Of a stretch of 42,160 nucleotides of DNA, positions 41,009 to 42,160 are shown piece by piece. Made by a program: the position numbers and the translations under genes. The notes under the pieces were generated by a model that searched no databases, was not told the origin of the DNA, and worked only from the letters and a program-made list of their open reading frames with translations. Source of the stretch: Desulfurococcales archaeon (GTDB lineage Archaea; Thermoproteota; Thermoprotei_A; Sulfolobales; NBVN01); the NCBI GenBank assembly GCA_015521295.1, contig WAOL01000010.1:1-42160 (forward strand). Reading direction: 5' to 3'. Position 1 is the first letter of the stretch; each line of letters starts with the position of its first letter.

Positions 41009-42160
41009 GGTACCACCTCGGATAATGCCTCATGTCGTGAACGGGGTTTATCTCGAAAACCATGTTTCTGGTCAACATCTCCACACGTTCTTCCCTCTCA
41101 GTGTCCGGGAAGTTACCTATGATCCACGAAAGCTTAACGTATGCGGTCTCAGGGAGCATGTCAGAAAGCGGTACAGCCCCAGCCTGCAGGAGCCTTCTTC
41201 CGTTAGTATATACCTTGAGGTTAACTCTGCCGAATAACGTCTGTGACGTGATACCTACGATAACTCCCTCCTCAGATGCTCGCTTCACGGAATCTATGCA
41301 TGGACCCCTTATGTGTCCTAGACCTGTTCCTTCAATGATTATTCCCTTGTAACCCTTATCGACTAGGTAATCTATCAAGGTGCAGTCCATGTTGGGGTAG
41401 AATTTCAGTAGTGCTACCTTATCACTGAATTTAGGCCTCACGAGGAGTTTCCCTTTCTTTCGGGGTAGGTATGTGTTGCTTAGCTGAATGAATTTACCTT
41501 CAGGCATGATTACTTTGCTTAAAGGTATGTCGTTAATGGACTGGAAGGCATCCCTTCTACTGGTATGCATTTTCCGGACCTTAACACCTCGGTGTACTAG
41601 CATGTATTCGTCTGAGGTTGTTCCATGCATGACAACAACTACCTCTCCGTAGGGGGCGTGCTTAGCTATGCTTATGCATGCCTTAAGGTTAAGCACAGCA
41701 TCAGTACTCGGTCTATCACTACTTCGCTGAGCGCCAACAAACATTATGGGTATGGGGAGGTTTTGCAACGCGAAGGCAAGTGCGGACGCCGTGAATGCCA
41801 TGGCGTCAGTACCGTGAGCAACTATTATAGCATCGAAACCCTCATTAATCCTCTTAGCCACCTCCCGCGCTAACTTACTCCAGTGCTCTGGCGTTATATC
41901 CTCGCTGAAAATCCGGTAGAGCTCAAGCACCTCTATTAGGGAGGAGTTCTCCAGGAACTCGGGAACCATCTCCACAAGCTCCTCCGCCGTGATAGCTGGT
42001 TTCACAGCTCCTGTCTCATACTCCACTTTACTCACTATAGTGCCACCCGTACTTATCAATGATGTTTTTAGGGAGCCTTTCCCGGAAATCCTGCTGGTGC
42101 CTGGCGGGATCACCTTCCCAAAGTCTATGGCTTTCTTGCGTAGAATCTCTACCTTAGCAC
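40998..42160 (-). CDS. gatD: Glutamyl-tRNA(Gln) amidotransferase subunit D (5'-partial)
   Basis: The glutaminase subunit, an L-asparaginase-type fold. ISTGGTIVSKVEYETGAV contains the first catalytic Thr, and VAHGTDAMAFTASAL the Thr-Asp pair. The frame continues past the first possible GTG (42113) to the edge of the window as an open reading frame without a stop, and the family has an N-terminal domain of roughly 80 residues before this point. The gene is therefore cut by the window rather than short. Confidence 0.95.
   Translation of the reverse strand, partial: AKVEILRKKAIDFGKVIPPGTSRISGKGSLKTSLISTGGTIVSKVEYETGAVKPAITAEELVEMVPEFLENSSLIEVLELYRIFSEDITPEHWSKLAREVAKRINEGFDAIIVAHGTDAMAFTASALAFALQNLPIPIMFVGAQRSSDRPSTDAVLNLKACISIAKHAPYGEVVVVMHGTTSDEYMLVHRGVKVRKMHTSRRDAFQSINDIPLSKVIMPEGKFIQLSNTYLPRKKGKLLVRPKFSDKVALLKFYPNMDCTLIDYLVDKGYKGIIIEGTGLGHIRGPCIDSVKRASEEGVIVGITSQTLFGRVNLKVYTNGRRLLQAGAVPLSDMLPETAYVKLSWIIGNFPDTEREERVEMLTRNMVFEINPVHDMRHYPRWYHGD

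Noticed and set aside
1-42160. CRISPR arrays, transposons, integrase or attachment sites
   Set aside because: I found no repeat-spacer series, no transposase-like protein, and no tRNA end duplicated nearby. Both tRNAs are intact and flanked by housekeeping genes.

Overview
The window reads as chromosomal core sequence of a thermophilic crenarchaeon (Thermoproteota). The evidence is a nine-subunit A/V-type ATP synthase, GGGP synthase for archaeal ether lipids, GatDE, archaeal PCNA and PriL, an archaeal Elf1 homologue, a TFB-like zinc-ribbon protein, AGG-rich arginine codons, and TATA boxes about 25 bases upstream of leaderless or GGTG-led starts. A four-helix proteolipid with a single carboxylate is reported from Desulfurococcus and Staphylothermus, so a Desulfurococcales-like host is my best guess; this is inference. 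I see no insertion sequences, CRISPR arrays, rRNA or integrase genes.

Layout. 1-234: MazG-like pyrophosphohydrolase, probably cut at its 5' end, then about 400 bases without a gene but with three inverted repeats. 640-3558 (minus): porGDAB pyruvate:ferredoxin oxidoreductase. 3684-9211: a molybdenum hydroxylase island, with a MobA/MocA-like cytidylyltransferase and XdhC-like factor divergent from each other, then FAD, 2Fe-2S and Mo subunits. 9270-10733: an unknown 87-residue protein, a two-CBS protein and upp. 10832-13254: a KaiC-like ATPase with a degenerate second domain, convergent with a D-glutamate-cyclase-like protein. 13465-15573: an SRPBCC-like protein with a K/E/P linker, and a TSUP exporter with a DUF1634-like partner. 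15697-18910 (minus): PIN/KH ATPase, SWIM protein, Elf1, GGGP synthase and tRNA-Gly(CCC). 18999-19076: tRNA-His(GTG). 19138-28392 (minus): the complete ATP synthase cluster H-I / K-E-C-F-A-B-D followed by a UPF0216 gene. 28576-30390: PCNA, Lrp/AsnC regulator and an unknown protein. 30299-34135 (minus): gcvT, gcvH, two unknown proteins and priL. 34292-37218: gcvPA-gcvPB. 37208-38356 (minus): an ATP-NAD kinase family protein. 38484-39086: a TFB-like protein. 39089-end (minus): gatD (cut by the window) and gatE.

How it fits together. POR and the glycine cleavage system feed ferredoxin- and folate-type C1/C2 metabolism. The Mo hydroxylase carries its own cofactor nucleotidyltransferase and XdhC factor, and its large subunit has an XDH/aldehyde-oxidase type loop rather than the CO dehydrogenase loop. 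The ATP synthase proteolipid keeps every side chain that binds Na+ in Enterococcus NtpK. Much of the rest is replication, transcription and lipid housekeeping. The less-explained items are two genes whose conserved N-termini have no ATG/GTG/TTG start (CBS protein, UPF0216), an altered P-loop in AtpA, a tRNA-Gly with C33, a 92-base tail-to-tail overlap at priL, and several dyads in promoter regions.
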